A DNA stretch of 64,000 bases from Acanthopleura granulata (lineage: Eukaryota; Mollusca; Polyplacophora; Chitonida; Chitonidae). The notes beneath the pieces are model-generated. The model made no database searches and was not told the origin of the DNA. It saw only the letters and a program-made list of their open reading frames with translations. Shown here piece by piece: positions 24,801 to 35,389 of the stretch (position 1 is the first letter of the stretch; each line of letters begins with the position of its first letter). Where the stretch lies: positions 930,001 through 994,000 of the forward strand of contig JABBOT010000029.1 of assembly GCA_016165875.1 (NCBI GenBank), read 5' to 3'. The translations under genes were made by a program, and so were the position numbers.

Positions 24801-27550
24801 AAACGGCTGGGATTTATTACAATGGATGTACATGGGGGGGGGGGGGTGCGTGGCACAGTTGGTTTCCTCCCCCAATAATGCTGGTCGCCGTCGTGTATAC
24901 ATGTATGGGCGAAATATTCTTGAGTACGGGGTAAAACACCAATCCCAAAAATAAATATGCAATACAGTGCTTGTGCTCGTAATATTTCTGTAAGCAATAT
25001 CAATTCTAAGTTTCCTTATTTCATTTCATTTCGGAATAAATCGTACATTTAATATATTAATCATAAGATTTTAAATGTCATTTCTATCTACATGGATTAA
25101 TGTCACCCAATTTGGATTTGAAGCCTTGTTATCATGTGTATAAATGAAAATATACCGATGATTGTAATACTGAAATTATTATTATAGTTGGCCAAAAACA
25201 GGTGTAGTTTATAGCTCTGTGGAATAAACGAATGCCTGCGACTGTCGATTTCATGGGATCGAACCCCATACTCTGCCCTCCACGCATAACATCACACAAA
25301 CTCGCACACCTGTCGTAATAGGCGCGATATTGTACCTCAAAAACCACCAACTACCAAGAGTGGATTCGTGAAAAATAATGTACGGTTCAAGCAATAGTGT
25401 GACGTCACCACTATCGTTTAATATCGGAGAACCCATGAGTAACCATTCATATATCACAACCCAAGAATAACCATTCATATATCACAACCCAAGAATAACC
25501 ATTCATATATCAGAACCCATGAGTAACCATACATGTATCAGAACCCAGGAGTAACTATTCATATTTCAGAACTCATGAGCAAGTATTCATTTCTCAGAAT
25601 GAACATACCTCATATCGTCTAACTGTCAAGTGGTCAAAGTCATATTGTTTAATACATTAGGTCACATCGTCTACAGTATAGCCAGATCGTCTAACACCAT
25701 ACGAAAAATTATCTACCTGTACTTCTCCTGCATTATCTATACGTAGGTTTATGGAACATAAAGTAAATTTTAATTGGCAAGAGAGGTTTTTTCATGACCA
25801 GGCCTTTTGAAACCAGATAATATAGCAAATATAGATACGTGTGTTACAAATGTATTTGGACACCAGCAGGTTTGTTACTGCATGTCACGGACTGTCATCC
25901 CTACTGATGTTACTACATGCTGGTTTCGGAGCTTATGATCTTGTTAAACACAGTGGAACGTTTCTCCTGTGGTCAGCCATTGTTTAATCAATCTTCTTCA
26001 TCAAAACCAGTTATAACAGCTCACTCTAATCTGGTCAGTGCGATTTTCTCACTCATGTCTTGAGCAATTCAATTCACTTATCCGTTTACATTCTAATAGA
26101 CCTTGTTTTTTTTATTGATCTAACCGGTTTAAATACGACAGCATAAAACAAAAGAAACTCACCTTTTGTCTGTCCCCATGATAAGGCAGAAATACTGCGC
26201 AGCCACATTAAGCCATAACCATTCATTATCTTATATGGATACTGATAAGCCATCGAAGTTAATATAAGAGCAAGGACACAAGTTAATTTTAATTTTTTCA
26301 AAAGATTCAAACGTACGAAAAAGAAAAGAGCTGACAGAAATGTGTGCAATTTGTTGGTCATTTGAAGAATATCGATTCTAGGATAGATGAAAAACTGGCA
26401 GTCTTGATTTTGCCTAAATTCTAGAAATCATGCATAACATGAAATCAGTAATCCATGTACAGTGTACCCTATTCCCTTGACATTTTCGCATGTCAGCCTA
26501 TACCCAGATTAATGCCTCCAGAATGTGTTTGCAGAAACAGCTTCCAAACACTCAAAAAGCCTGATGAATTACAGTATAACATTTTGGGGACATCAGGCGA
26601 TCTGGCTTAAACTGTACACAATTCGACCTAAGGTATTAGAGTAAGTATCCAAATGTCAGAACCCGTGGGTAAGCTTTCATGTTTCAAAACCCATGGATAA
26701 ATATTCTCATCTCAAGACCCACGAGTAAGTATTCATATTTCAGAGCCCCTGGTTAAGAATTACGTGGGAAAGTATTCATATTTCATTAGGTTTGGCCGAA
26801 GTATTCATATTTCAGAGCTCATGGGTACATTTTACCACCTTGTAGAATTTTTGCAGAGTTAGCCCTTGAATTGTTTTGATCAAGAGTTCAGAAAATAGAC
26901 CAGACTGTCAATGGCTTTTTATTTTTCATTTCCTCTTTTTGACTTTTCAAAATCAGTTGGTGGAAAATTGCCCATGGAACGCGTTTATCCCATATCACTA
27001 ATGTAATCAGCATCATTCCAGCATTTCTCAATGCATGTTGAAAACCTACAATAATTCAGTCTAAATGAATCAACCAATCGTTGCTTTCAGGGCCTATTTG
27101 ACGTGTTTGACAGCATGGCTGGCGATACGGTCATTCGTTATTTGAGGGCCATTGATCTGATACAATTTTATCTGTTTATAAAATGTTTAACAGATGGTTG
27201 TGTTATTCTAGGTGGTTTTAAAAAAGTGGCGTCTATTCATTGGTTTGCATTTGAATGTTCTCATGCATTATCGCATCGAGAACCATTTCATGAACAATGT
27301 TCTCGCCACGATATTGCTGCAACACTGCCGACGTGGCGTTAAGCCATAATCATTTATTCATTCCTGCTTCCAGGGTCAGAATGTGTTCGGTCATCCCGGG
27401 GCTGGGGGTCAGATGGGGTACGCGGACCCCATCAACAAAGTGGGACTCGCTTTCGTTACAAACTTTTTCAGCCCATATGCCACCAACAACGACTTCCGCT
27501 TTGTGCCTTTGGAAAAAGCCTTTTATGACTGTTTGGGGAAGAGGAAATAG
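15885..27550 (+). CDS. Beta-lactamase-like serine hydrolase, copy C (complete)
   Basis: Eight exons: 15885-16027, 18318-18509, 19070-19169, 20247-20352, 22012-22134, 22966-23153, 23686-23931 and 27374-27550. They give 1275 nt, 424 aa plus TAG, with every junction in phase and AG/GT bordered. The ATG at 15885 has a good context (GCCATGG) and opens a hydrophobic signal-anchor at about residues 6-21. An upstream in-frame ATG (15822) would bury that anchor. Catalytic motifs: S96-T-T-K99 (SxxK nucleophile), Y186 in GYHA (general base), and H373-P-G (third motif) followed by a conserved YADP. Family knowledge: class C beta-lactamase-like or EstB-like serine hydrolases of metazoa (C. elegans LACT type), about 400-470 aa and probably membrane-anchored. 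The substrate is unknown. The exon 2 acceptor lies in a triplicated segment, of which only 18318 keeps the frame. Intron 7 (23932-27373) contains minisatellites. Confidence 0.9.
17705..17775 (-). mobile_element. SINE-A remnant
   Basis: 'acgccttactcaagg' and 'agtattatggttgga' are weak matches to the reverse of the SINE-A 3' end, in intron 1 of copy C. Confidence 0.5.
18001..18170 (+). mobile_element. SINE-A, 3' two thirds
   Basis: 'cgtacgtggaaaggtctgcc', 'tctcccatcataatgctg', 'attcttgagtacggcg' and an A-rich tail. It is inserted just upstream of exon 2 of copy C. Confidence 0.85.
18232..18330 (+). repeat. Triplicated exon 2 acceptor segment, copy C
   Basis: Three roughly 33-bp units each end in a pyrimidine-rich stretch with an acceptor: 'tttgttgcag' (to 18252), 'gttgccaacag' (to 18288) and 'tttgttgtag' (to 18317). 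Copy B has one unit only (10621). With the phase-2 end of exon 1, the first two acceptors lead to an early TAA, and only the third keeps the frame. Confidence 0.7.
20441..20870. mobile_element. 430-bp foldback (palindromic) element in intron 4 of copy C
   Basis: The left half from 'gtcacatgaactcc' and the right half ending 'ggagtccatgtgggac' are inverted copies over roughly 200 bp each. Inner matches include 'tctcctgcca', 'gacactc', 'caaacatg' and 'ccttcagttt'. The match meets near the centre, giving an almost complete hairpin. There is no ORF. It was not seen in the corresponding introns of copies A (433-1638) or B (11740-12577), so it probably inserted after duplication. A MITE-type element fits best. 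Confidence 0.7.
22720..22851 (-). mobile_element. SINE-A fragment
   Basis: An ATTT-rich end, then 'ggtgttttacgcc', 'cggcggccagcattatg' and 'gaaaaccgggcagagc', in intron 5 of copy C. Confidence 0.85.
23181..23325 (-). mobile_element. SINE-A fragment
   Basis: A TTTA run, 'ctggtgttttaccgtac', 'gatcatccgcaaattgctgg' and 'cttcccacg', in intron 6 of copy C. Confidence 0.8.
24834..24956 (+). mobile_element. SINE-A 3' end after a poly-G run
   Basis: About 14 G, then 'tttcctcccccaataatg', 'cgaaatattcttgagtacgg' and 'gtaaaacaccaat' plus an A-rich end, in intron 7 of copy C. Confidence 0.75.
25425..25612 (+). repeat. 28-bp splice-donor minisatellite in intron 7 of copy C, array 1
   Basis: Six to seven units of 28 bp share 'attcatatatca' followed by 'aacccatgagtaac' and variants. 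This is the same unit as in copy A at 4118-4255, but it lies about 1.5 kb downstream of exon 7. Most units have lost the strong donor, since GAGTAAC replaces GGTAAGT. Confidence 0.75.
26638..26830 (+). repeat. 28-bp splice-donor minisatellite in intron 7 of copy C, array 2
   Basis: A second, more decayed run of the same unit, with pieces such as 'tgtcag', 'aacccgtgg' and 'gtaagc' and 'attcatatttcagagc'. One unit near 26657-26680 keeps acceptor-like, 9-nt and donor-like parts together. Confidence 0.65.
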
Positions 27551-29380
27551 AGCAGCAGGTCGCAAAACACATAAAGGATAATCTGTTACTTTCCTTCCGA
27601 GTACATAATGCTTCACTGTTGGTGAAATTTTGTCGGCATATCTCATACAGTTCAGTTTTAACATGGCCTTTGTAATTATATTTCACATCTTGTTAGGTTT
27701 TGTAAGCACCCACAGCTCAGCCCACTTTCACCAAACTTCGTAAATAGATCTTTCATAACTTTGTGGTAAATCACGTCGGCTTATGACGCTACAACCTAGA
27801 CAACGTCTTTTACGAAGAAGTAACGAGAAATAGGACTGACGAAGTTTAGTAAAATTGTCTCCATATGCTCATTATATTATAATATAATATATATTATGTA
27901 TTGATGTACACCTTTCTGTGAAACTTGATCAGATTTGCTACTCGTTATTAAACATTGTTTCACCCAAGTTCTTTAGAGCTTATACTTTAGATTTAAGTAA
28001 CATTTCACTGGAGTTCAGACTGAAAAAAATTACACCTCACTACAGCTCCGCCGTGAGACGATTTCCCGTCTGGTTGCTAGGGATACTTTCTTTGTATTTG
28101 GTATAGTCGACACGACCGCCGAAGTCGGATCACTTCACTACGTCTGTAATTGGAGCGAGAAATGTAAAAAGTGAAATTTAAAACCTAGCAGCTTTTCTAA
28201 ACAGTGCAAGAAAAGTACGTTCCACCCAAAACGTTGTTTGATATCTTCCGTGATGTGCACCAGATCGCAATACAATTTTGCACACACTATCCCCGTAATC
28301 AGGCGGACGCAGTATATCAAGGATTAACGTGCAGGTGCAGTTGAAAATCGGTCGATTTTGAAAATTTCATAAAAGGAGTCAACCAGATTTTTCACTGCCA
28401 AGTTTTGATTTCATCACAGAATTCGTGTTACCAGTCCTGAAATATTCCTGAGGGTGGGCATTAAGGACATGAGGGTGGGCATAAAAAAGGTATCGGACCT
28501 GAATGGCCCACATTACTGTCCACCAGTCTTGGACACTCAATGTTGCACGTTAAGCAGCTGTGTGGTGTACCATGCCTTGATTATCCTATACGGACAGAAC
28601 TATTGCAATTGGCCTTTTGGAGACTAACACTACACATATTCTTCTGGTACTGAGTTATCAGTATATTAATACCTGATGATAATGCAAGTAAATCCAGTGG
28701 GCACCCGTCAGTCAACAGTACCCCGATACCATTTCATTTCGTTCTCAACTGATATCATATTAAAGGCCTCCTCGTTGAAGCAGACATACACAACATTTTG
28801 TTTAGGCTTTCAAATAGCCATTATCTACCCCCTTCCCGCATCCAGACCATATTAATAACTGTCTTAGTGTCTGCAGGGAGTCTGAGGAAATTACCATTTC
28901 AAGCAGCTTGGAAATGGTATAACCTTCAATTCATAGCTCCTAAGCACACAAATTGCAACATTAACGTGTGTATTTTGTCATCAAGTTTAAGAATTCCATC
29001 ATCACCCATAACATAGGGAATGCTATAGGTGGTCCAGCTACCTCTTTGAAGACATGTTTCCACAACCACTCTATTCTTTGATTATGGCCTAGTGCTCCTG
29101 TAACGTGACTGCCTCTCCTATGACCTCTGAACAAGTTCATTCATAGCCCCACCTGCAAGTTAGCCCCATCATAATTTGATCTCATTCGTGATGGTATTCC
29201 ATATTTTGGGTAGACAGTTGCAGTGGATAACTAGCCTTGTTTGAAAGTCCAGAGTGCAGGAAAGTAATAATCCTGAAAAAGCCATGGATGCTTGAGACCA
29301 CATCTGCAAAGAAACCAAAACATAACTTCAGTAAAGAGTCCTACTGACATTGAAACTTAGCCATCAACACATTACATCTA
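27551..29380. other. Gene-free spacer downstream of copy C
   Basis: This contains the 3' flank of copy C (no clear AATAAA signal) and AT-rich spacer. No coding region, SINE or RNA gene could be supported. Confidence 0.5.
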
Positions 29381-29382
29381 AA

Positions 29383-30015
29383 CTGGAAGACGTTGTAGCT
29401 GACGACAATGACCAGAGTCCGTAAGAACAAAAATAAATATTGGTAAATTTTTCCAAAGTTGTTTGAAAAAGGCATCAGTTTTACGCAATTTGTGATGACA
29501 AATCGAATGGTGCAAACCGCATTGTCCCTCTACCAATAGTTTTAGCAGCCGCAGGAAGACTAACAACAGCAAATGACATATAAAGCTACTGGAAGACATT
29601 GCAATTGATGACAGTGATCGGTAAGAACAACATTAAAAATGGATAAATTTTCCATTTTGGGTGTGAAGGGAAAGATTCATTCCTACGCTGTTTGTGACAA
29701 TAAATCGAACTGTGCAACTCGCATTGCTCTACCACCAATAGTTTTAGTTGCAGAGGAAAGTCTAACATCAACACACTATATATAAACCCACTGGAAGACA
29801 TTGTAGCTGACGACAATGGCCAGAGTTTGTAGGAAAAAAGTTAACAATGGTAATTTCTTTTGGAAAAGGCCATTCTTACACAGTTTTAAATAGTAAATCA
29901 GGTTACATTTGATACCAATACTTCTCCATTAACACACCAGGAGGCGCCTCTGTGTACTTCCTCACATTACCCACTGAAAGACATTGTAGCTGACGATAAT
30001 CGCCAGAATTTGCTT
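29383..30015. repeat. Tandem array of a ~200-bp unit (four copies)
   Basis: Units begin with 'ctggaagacattgtagctga' or close variants at 29383, 29589, 29791 and 29974, so the spacing is 206, 202 and 183 bp. Later shared landmarks include 'gacaa(a/t)aaatcgaa' types and 'ccaatagttttag'. The last copy is partial. No ORF is conserved between units, so it looks like a short satellite-type array. Confidence 0.8.
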
Positions 30016-31766
30016 TTCACGGAAGACTTTTTGTCCAGAGCAGCCGCTGCGAAGTTGGGCTTTTGTTTCTCTTGCAGACATATCGGTCTGATCGATTGAA
30101 AACGTTATCGAGGTGCATATTTGATTATCAACAACATATAAAATAGCATTTGGATAATGATTTTATTCATCTACCTTGAACATTCCTTGCGTGTTTTAGC
30201 CACCAATGGAAACTGTTGACAGCTTCTCTCCACATGAATCCGTCCTCATTGTTTATTTATATACTTCCAAATAGTTTTTTGGTGATTTGCGTTAAACTTT
30301 GGAAACTGGTCTTGCGACGATTGACCCGGAACGCCCATAGTGGTTGACGCTTAGTGAACGAATGTCTCTTTCAAAGCCTAGGTATTGTAATAAGACAATG
30401 TCAATCAAAGCACCAGACAAAGCCATTGCCATTTCTTTCTTTCCTTTTTTTCAGGCAGGATAATATACATTTAAGTGATGTGACTTTACATCACATTCTC
30501 CATAAGGATTTCCCTTATACATGTATCTCTACGTATGACTAAGGTAACAGTTACCTTAGGATCAGTTTGTGCAATTTCTTTTTAAAAAAACATGCAAAAA
30601 ATATATACATACACATAATTTTCAGTATTTCAAGACATAGTTCCCTGTTTTTTTAAATTTTATTTTATGTATATTTTGAAACTGATTCCTCCCACCATAA
30701 TGCTGGCCGCCGTCGTATAAGTGAAATATTCTTTAATACGGCGTAAAACACCAATCAAATAAATAAATAAATAAATATTTTTGCAAGTGATGGGGTAAGA
30801 GAGCAGACTACTGGGGAGTAATTGAGCAATACAGGGATGTAGTAACTGTTCGGGTGTATGTTCGAGTAACTGATTAGATGACTGTTGGAATAACTGATCA
30901 GTATACCGATAGAGGAACTGATGGGATAACTTTTCACCAAATGGCTCAAAGGAACTGTTGATGTATGCATTTACACCAGAAAGGAAACAGTTTTTGTTAC
31001 CATTTTGACTACGTCCCTCGTTAAACATTCAGACCATTCACATTAATGCATCTATCAATAACACAGCTGTCTTCAAACACAAGCACAGTATGAACCGATG
31101 CGTCCATGCAATCTGCTGTGCAAACGGAGTTAACTGCCACAGAGACTAAATGCAAATGATCACAATAGATGGATCAGTACATTGAGTTACATGGATGGTT
31201 TAACAGTGAGTGCCTTGCATCCGAAATCAGCAGATTAGCGTGAATTGATTGGTTGTGAAAGGTTTGAAAGTCAATATTTTCCAAATACTCCGATATTCCC
31301 CTTTATTCTGTGTCTTCGGTGACAACTAACAGAGACTATCACTTAACCGTCGAGTCCGAAGGCCTCTAACGCTGTTTTGTTTACTAGAGACAAACAAACC
31401 TGACTATAGCTATGCAAGTCATTGGCAACAGAGTTTGAAACAAGGCAACCGATCTACTGCGAGGGCTCTAAATATTATTTTATTACCATCCTTTAATGGG
31501 TTTCTTTGTTTGACACCGAAACCAACACATATTATAGCGTTTCCGCGCCCAGTCAAGACGTCTGCTCTAATGAACTGTTTCAACACAGATATAATTTTAG
31601 AGATTGTTTTGTCCCCAAGTGGTATGCAGACAAGGCAACCTTTGAGTCTCTATACACCTCTATGACTTTGCGTTTATGGACCGTTATTTAAACGGCAGAA
31701 CAGTCGTCTAACGGCTCATGGGACACTATCAGAAGCGATTTCCAACTGCCTAGGATAACAACCGTT
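30016..31766. other. Spacer upstream of the gustatory-receptor-like gene
   Basis: There is one SINE-A end (30682-30777) and a run at 30785-30950 with recurring 'gtaactg' and 'taactgat' phrases that looks like a degenerate short tandem repeat. 31435-31690 is open in two frames, but no family is recognised and no splice structure ties it to the gene at 31767. The promoter of that gene should lie here, but no core motif is evident. Confidence 0.4.
30682..30777 (+). mobile_element. SINE-A 3' end
   Basis: 'cctcccaccataatgctggc', 'cgtcgtataagtgaaatatt' and 'ggcgtaaaacaccaatc', then five AAAT repeats. This is a young-looking tail. Confidence 0.9.
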
Positions 31767-32792
31767 ATGCCAGCTTCAAATATAATGCCTCTGTCCCAGA
31801 ACCTGGACAAAAAGAATTGTCCTAACTGCCGGGAGAAAAGCGAGAGTTGTATGAAAGACCAACCGTTCCAGTTGGTGAAACCATTCATAATCTCTATGAG
31901 TGTCTTCGGACTCTTATTTCTCAACTGCAAGAAGAGTAAGTGGTCTGTAGTTACCAGAGCTTACTCCGTATTCGTCTTAACTTTGTTATGGGCAAGTGTT
32001 TTACTCCTATTTTTTGCGTACAAAGATGAGAAATTCGGTGTGGCTTCCTTCTTCAAAATGATCACGCATTTGTGGTACCTGCATTGTTGCATTAATGCCA
32101 CGGTCACTTTCAAGGCCTGTAACTCTGAGAACCGCTTTGTGGCGTTTCTTCTCAAGTGGTCGCAGCTTGTGAAGACAAATCGAGGATGTTCTACCGACGA
32201 CCCGGGTCTCTGTCCATTGAAATATAGCCGATTCATGAGGCGAAGACTTACGTTGTACTTGGTAATAGCATGGATAGGCGTAGCAGTTAACAGCGTTTTT
32301 AATGCTTATTTTCTTTTCAAAACTCCAATAGCGGATTTCTCGCTAGCTCCACTCTTACCAAACGATCCGTTTGCCATTCCTATGAAAGCAATATTTACTG
32401 TTCTCCATATCTATCGATCCGCAGCTTGGATATTTTCCGCTTTTCTCTTTCTGCTCATGTCAGCGGTGATTTACAAAGAGTTTGAGATATTCCATGGCGA
32501 CCTTCGAAGAGCAATCTCCCCAGATGGCGACATTGCAGATCTGGAGTGGTTTAGAAGACGTCATCAAGATATCTGTCAAATGGTGGAGACGGCTGATGAC
32601 GTGCTAAGCGCGTTCAATGCCGCCGGTATTATATTACCATCGTGTGACGGCATGTTGTTGTTGTACAGTCTAGTTTGGACCGAGGCAGCGAAATCTGAAC
32701 CCATTGTGTTGATGACTCATTTCTTCTGGATCTTTGGAGTCGTTGCCTATTTACTGTTGATAGGATATGGAGGAGGCTACCTAAATCACATG
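31767..32792 (+). CDS. Gustatory-receptor-like (GRL) seven-TM protein, first coding exon
   Basis: One long exon encodes 342 residues and ends in ATG|GTAAGT, a phase-0 donor at 32793. Reading on gives 19 unrelated residues and a stop at 32852, so the real C-terminus lies in one or more further exons that I could not identify. Seven hydrophobic segments lie at about residues 37-53, 66-84, 94-112, 161-184, 207-236, 283-302 and 313-337. An acidic and basic helix at 255-282 (R-R-H-x-x-I-C then D-D-V-L-S-A-F) resembles the pre-TM6 region of the GR/GRL superfamily. Family knowledge: GRL proteins of lophotrochozoans and cnidarians are relatives of insect Gr/Or channels. Ligands are unknown. A late phase-0 intron before the last TM/C-terminus is typical. 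The start could be M1 or M7. Confidence 0.7.
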
Positions 32793-33339
32793 GTAAGTCA
32801 TTCAGTCTTTCTGAAGACTTGGCATGCTAAATCCATGGCTGTGAAGATATAAACTCAACCATCATCTTGCCGTTTATTTCATTTCTCAATTTCAACACGG
32901 ATGAAAACACGAATCAAAGCCACATACCCACATACGGAAGATTCTAGGCGTCGAAACATACCAGCCGTCAACCAAACTTGGCGTTCCGGGTCAAAAATTG
33001 CAAAACCAGTTTCCAAAAACGTCAATAAGACAAACCACCTACAGAACTAAGAAAATATGTAGATATATAAATATAAAATTAGGACGGATTCCTGCAAAGA
33101 AAAGCAATCAGCAGTTTTCAACGATGACGAAAAGAAGTTATGAATGTTCTAGGCTGATGAATAAAATCAGTGCCCAAGTCGTGTACCATTTTAGTGCATG
33201 TGGTGTCGATAATCAATTATGTATCTCACTTGCGGTTTGATTGCCACTGTTCATATATCCACCGTGGCGATCACACTTAACACGAGGAACATACTGCCTC
33301 TAACCCCGGGTTATGTGGAACTGGACACAATTATAAAGC

Positions 33340-33800
33340 AGGGTGCCAGAGACTCTTCACAATACCAAAATCGCAACTGTCCCTCTTGTCATAATGTCGG
33401 TGTGAAAGGAAGTCGTTGTCGTCTTTGTAGAGGTATAGATAAGTCCACATAAGATGTACCTTCTGCAGAACCTGTAGTTTCCATCAAATCCAGCGAGGGA
33501 GAATTTGTATGTTTCACAGCCTTTGTTATATACGGGTTGTTTAAAGCTAGCGGATCATCAATATACCGTTTGTTTAATGAGAAAAATCGAGATTACTCTT
33601 TAATAACATCTGCATATAGTCGTATTCATATGAGAACAGGTATCGGTCTGCCGAAAGTGGGGCACAATTTGCACCCTTGGGAATATACGTACGCTGTTGA
33701 TAAATGGTTTCCCCAAATTTCACATAGAAATCATTTATGAGAAATTCAAGTAACTCAGTAAACAACGAGATATCCAATGAACGGTAACCCTTGATATAAT
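33340..33800 (-). pseudogene. Reverse transcriptase fragment
   Basis: The - strand reads DISLFTELLEFLINDFYVKF, then IPKGANCAPL (a version of IPMGTNCAPL), then SYEYDYMQ. After one frame change comes KRYIDDPLALNNP with the YIDD catalytic pair. These are finger and palm motifs of RTs found in many invertebrate retroelements, possibly Penelope-like. The class cannot be fixed from this piece. There is a frameshift and downstream stops, and no endonuclease or termini were seen. It is an old fragment on the opposite strand to the GRL exon. Confidence 0.65.
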
Positions 33801-34524
33801 AAATGCTAAAATATCGACTCAGAGGGCAGCTGTCGCTTTTCTGTCTAACATTAGTTGTGCACCTTTTTTGATATCAAACTGATGAAGCGGATTGCTATAT
33901 ATAGCAAAATTGAAATCGCATCTATCTGTTTCCTAGGTCAGGTGTTTGAAGGAAATTTGTAGATGATTTGTGAAGTCTTGTCTCATGGAAAACGTAGCGT
34001 GATTTCTAAATATTAAAGTGCTATCAGTCAAACTGGCATAAAAGGTCGGTCAACATTGTGTTGAACAACAATCAATCTATCAGTCAACTAATACACCAAT
34101 GATGAAGTCCATACTCTCGTAAATTTTCAAACTAAATCTTCCACATTAGCTTTCACATCACCTTGCGCCATTTACATTCAGTACTGGAAATGTACATCTA
34201 AACCACAACTTGAAGGAAGTTAGCAACCGATCATCAATACTGTGTAACCAAGCACAATTCTCGCCAAGTTTTCTGGTTTTCTATTTTTTTAAATTAATTA
34301 CATTTTTAATTACTTAATTACAGGAGTGTATCAGGGGGCGTCGCACATAGACATGTTCGTCTGAGAAGTGGCCAGCAAACCTCCTAAAGGGATTGTTTGG
34401 CCCTCTACAAAAGGAAAGGAAATATTGTAACCGTAAAACACCTACTTAAAACACAATATCAGCTATGGTTATTTATGATGACTTGCTATCTTACTGAATA
34501 AATGGTGTTATTGATGTAATTTAT

Positions 34525-34690
34525 GTACTTGATCGGTGATATACGCCGTAATCAAGAATATTTCACTTATACAGTCGAGGGAAACCCATGACCATCCGCA
34601 GGTTGCTGGCAGACCATCCCACGTACGGCCGGAGAGGAAGCCAGCATGAGCTGGTCTTGAACTCACAGCGACCGCATTGTTAAGATGCAC
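34525..34690 (-). mobile_element. SINE-A, internally deleted
   Basis: 'acgccgtaatcaag', 'ttcacttatac', then a jump to 'gggaaacccatgaccatcc', 'gttgctggcag' and 'aggaagccagcatgagctgg'. Part of the body is missing. Confidence 0.85.
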
Positions 34691-35235
34691 TTGTTCAGAG
34701 AGCTGGGGAACCCAAAGCATCGGTATTAAAATTAGCCTGCCTTGGACTTCTGAAAATGTCGTCGTGGTTAAATAGGTCATAGCGCTTGCCAATATTCAAT
34801 CAGCAAATTTCACTGAGTACACGACAGTTAGCTCTATTTTTGACTGTGTTTCAGACAAATGTGGGTTTCAATGAGATTTGCTTCCATTTCTAGTAGTCAA
34901 CATAATTGATTTTCTGTTTCATGCAATGTATGCAAAAAATATCGACGTTTTACACGATTGATGCTTGGAGTTGTGAACTCGTTAGCTTTGTCGATATTGT
35001 TTTTTTCCTGTTCACAAATCCATGTACCAACCCTGTGAAAAGTCGATACTAGTATAATGAAGACCATGGTAATATTAATTCATAATCAGATTATAAAAGC
35101 AAAAAATCAGTAAAACCATGTATATGGACATATGAGCGAGCCAAACAGAGTGTGTTCTTGTTTCGTCAGGCCCACGCTCCCATCAAGACGATCCACAGGA
35201 TAAGGGTAAAGGGCAATTCCCCCGAGTTTTCGCTT

Positions 35236-35389
35236 CAGGTAAGAAATACCCAGCAACCTGCGGATGGTCGTGGGTTTCCGCCGCGCTTTGCCTGGTCTCC
35301 ACCGACCATAATGCTCGCCGCCGCCGTACATAAGTGAAATATTCTTGAGAACAGCGTAAAGCATCAATCAAATAATTCAAATAAATAGA
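35236..35389 (+). mobile_element. SINE-A, 3' two thirds
   Basis: 'cagcaacctgcggatggtcg', 'ggtctccaccgaccataatg', 'aagtgaaatattcttgag' and an AAAT-type tail. Confidence 0.85.

Noticed and set aside
25240..25300. tRNA B-box-like 'gggatcgaacccc' on the - strand
   Set aside because: No A box or acceptor stem could be paired. It is probably a repeat-derived piece.
27103..27342. Open frame following a good acceptor (tttcag) in intron 7 of copy C
   Set aside because: No matching segment exists in copy A, it lacks a convincing donor, and exons 7 and 8 join in phase without it.
30785..30950. CRISPR-like spaced repeats
   Set aside because: The repeats are short, irregular and degenerate, and this is a eukaryotic genome; a decayed minisatellite fits better.
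31435..31690. Two overlapping open frames upstream of the GRL exon
   Set aside because: No family match and no splice site linking them to the receptor frame; they are likely chance.
33219..33452. Frame with two CxxC pairs (CPSC, CRLC)
   Set aside because: It is antisense to the reverse transcriptase relic, whose YIDD and other motifs are better evidence.
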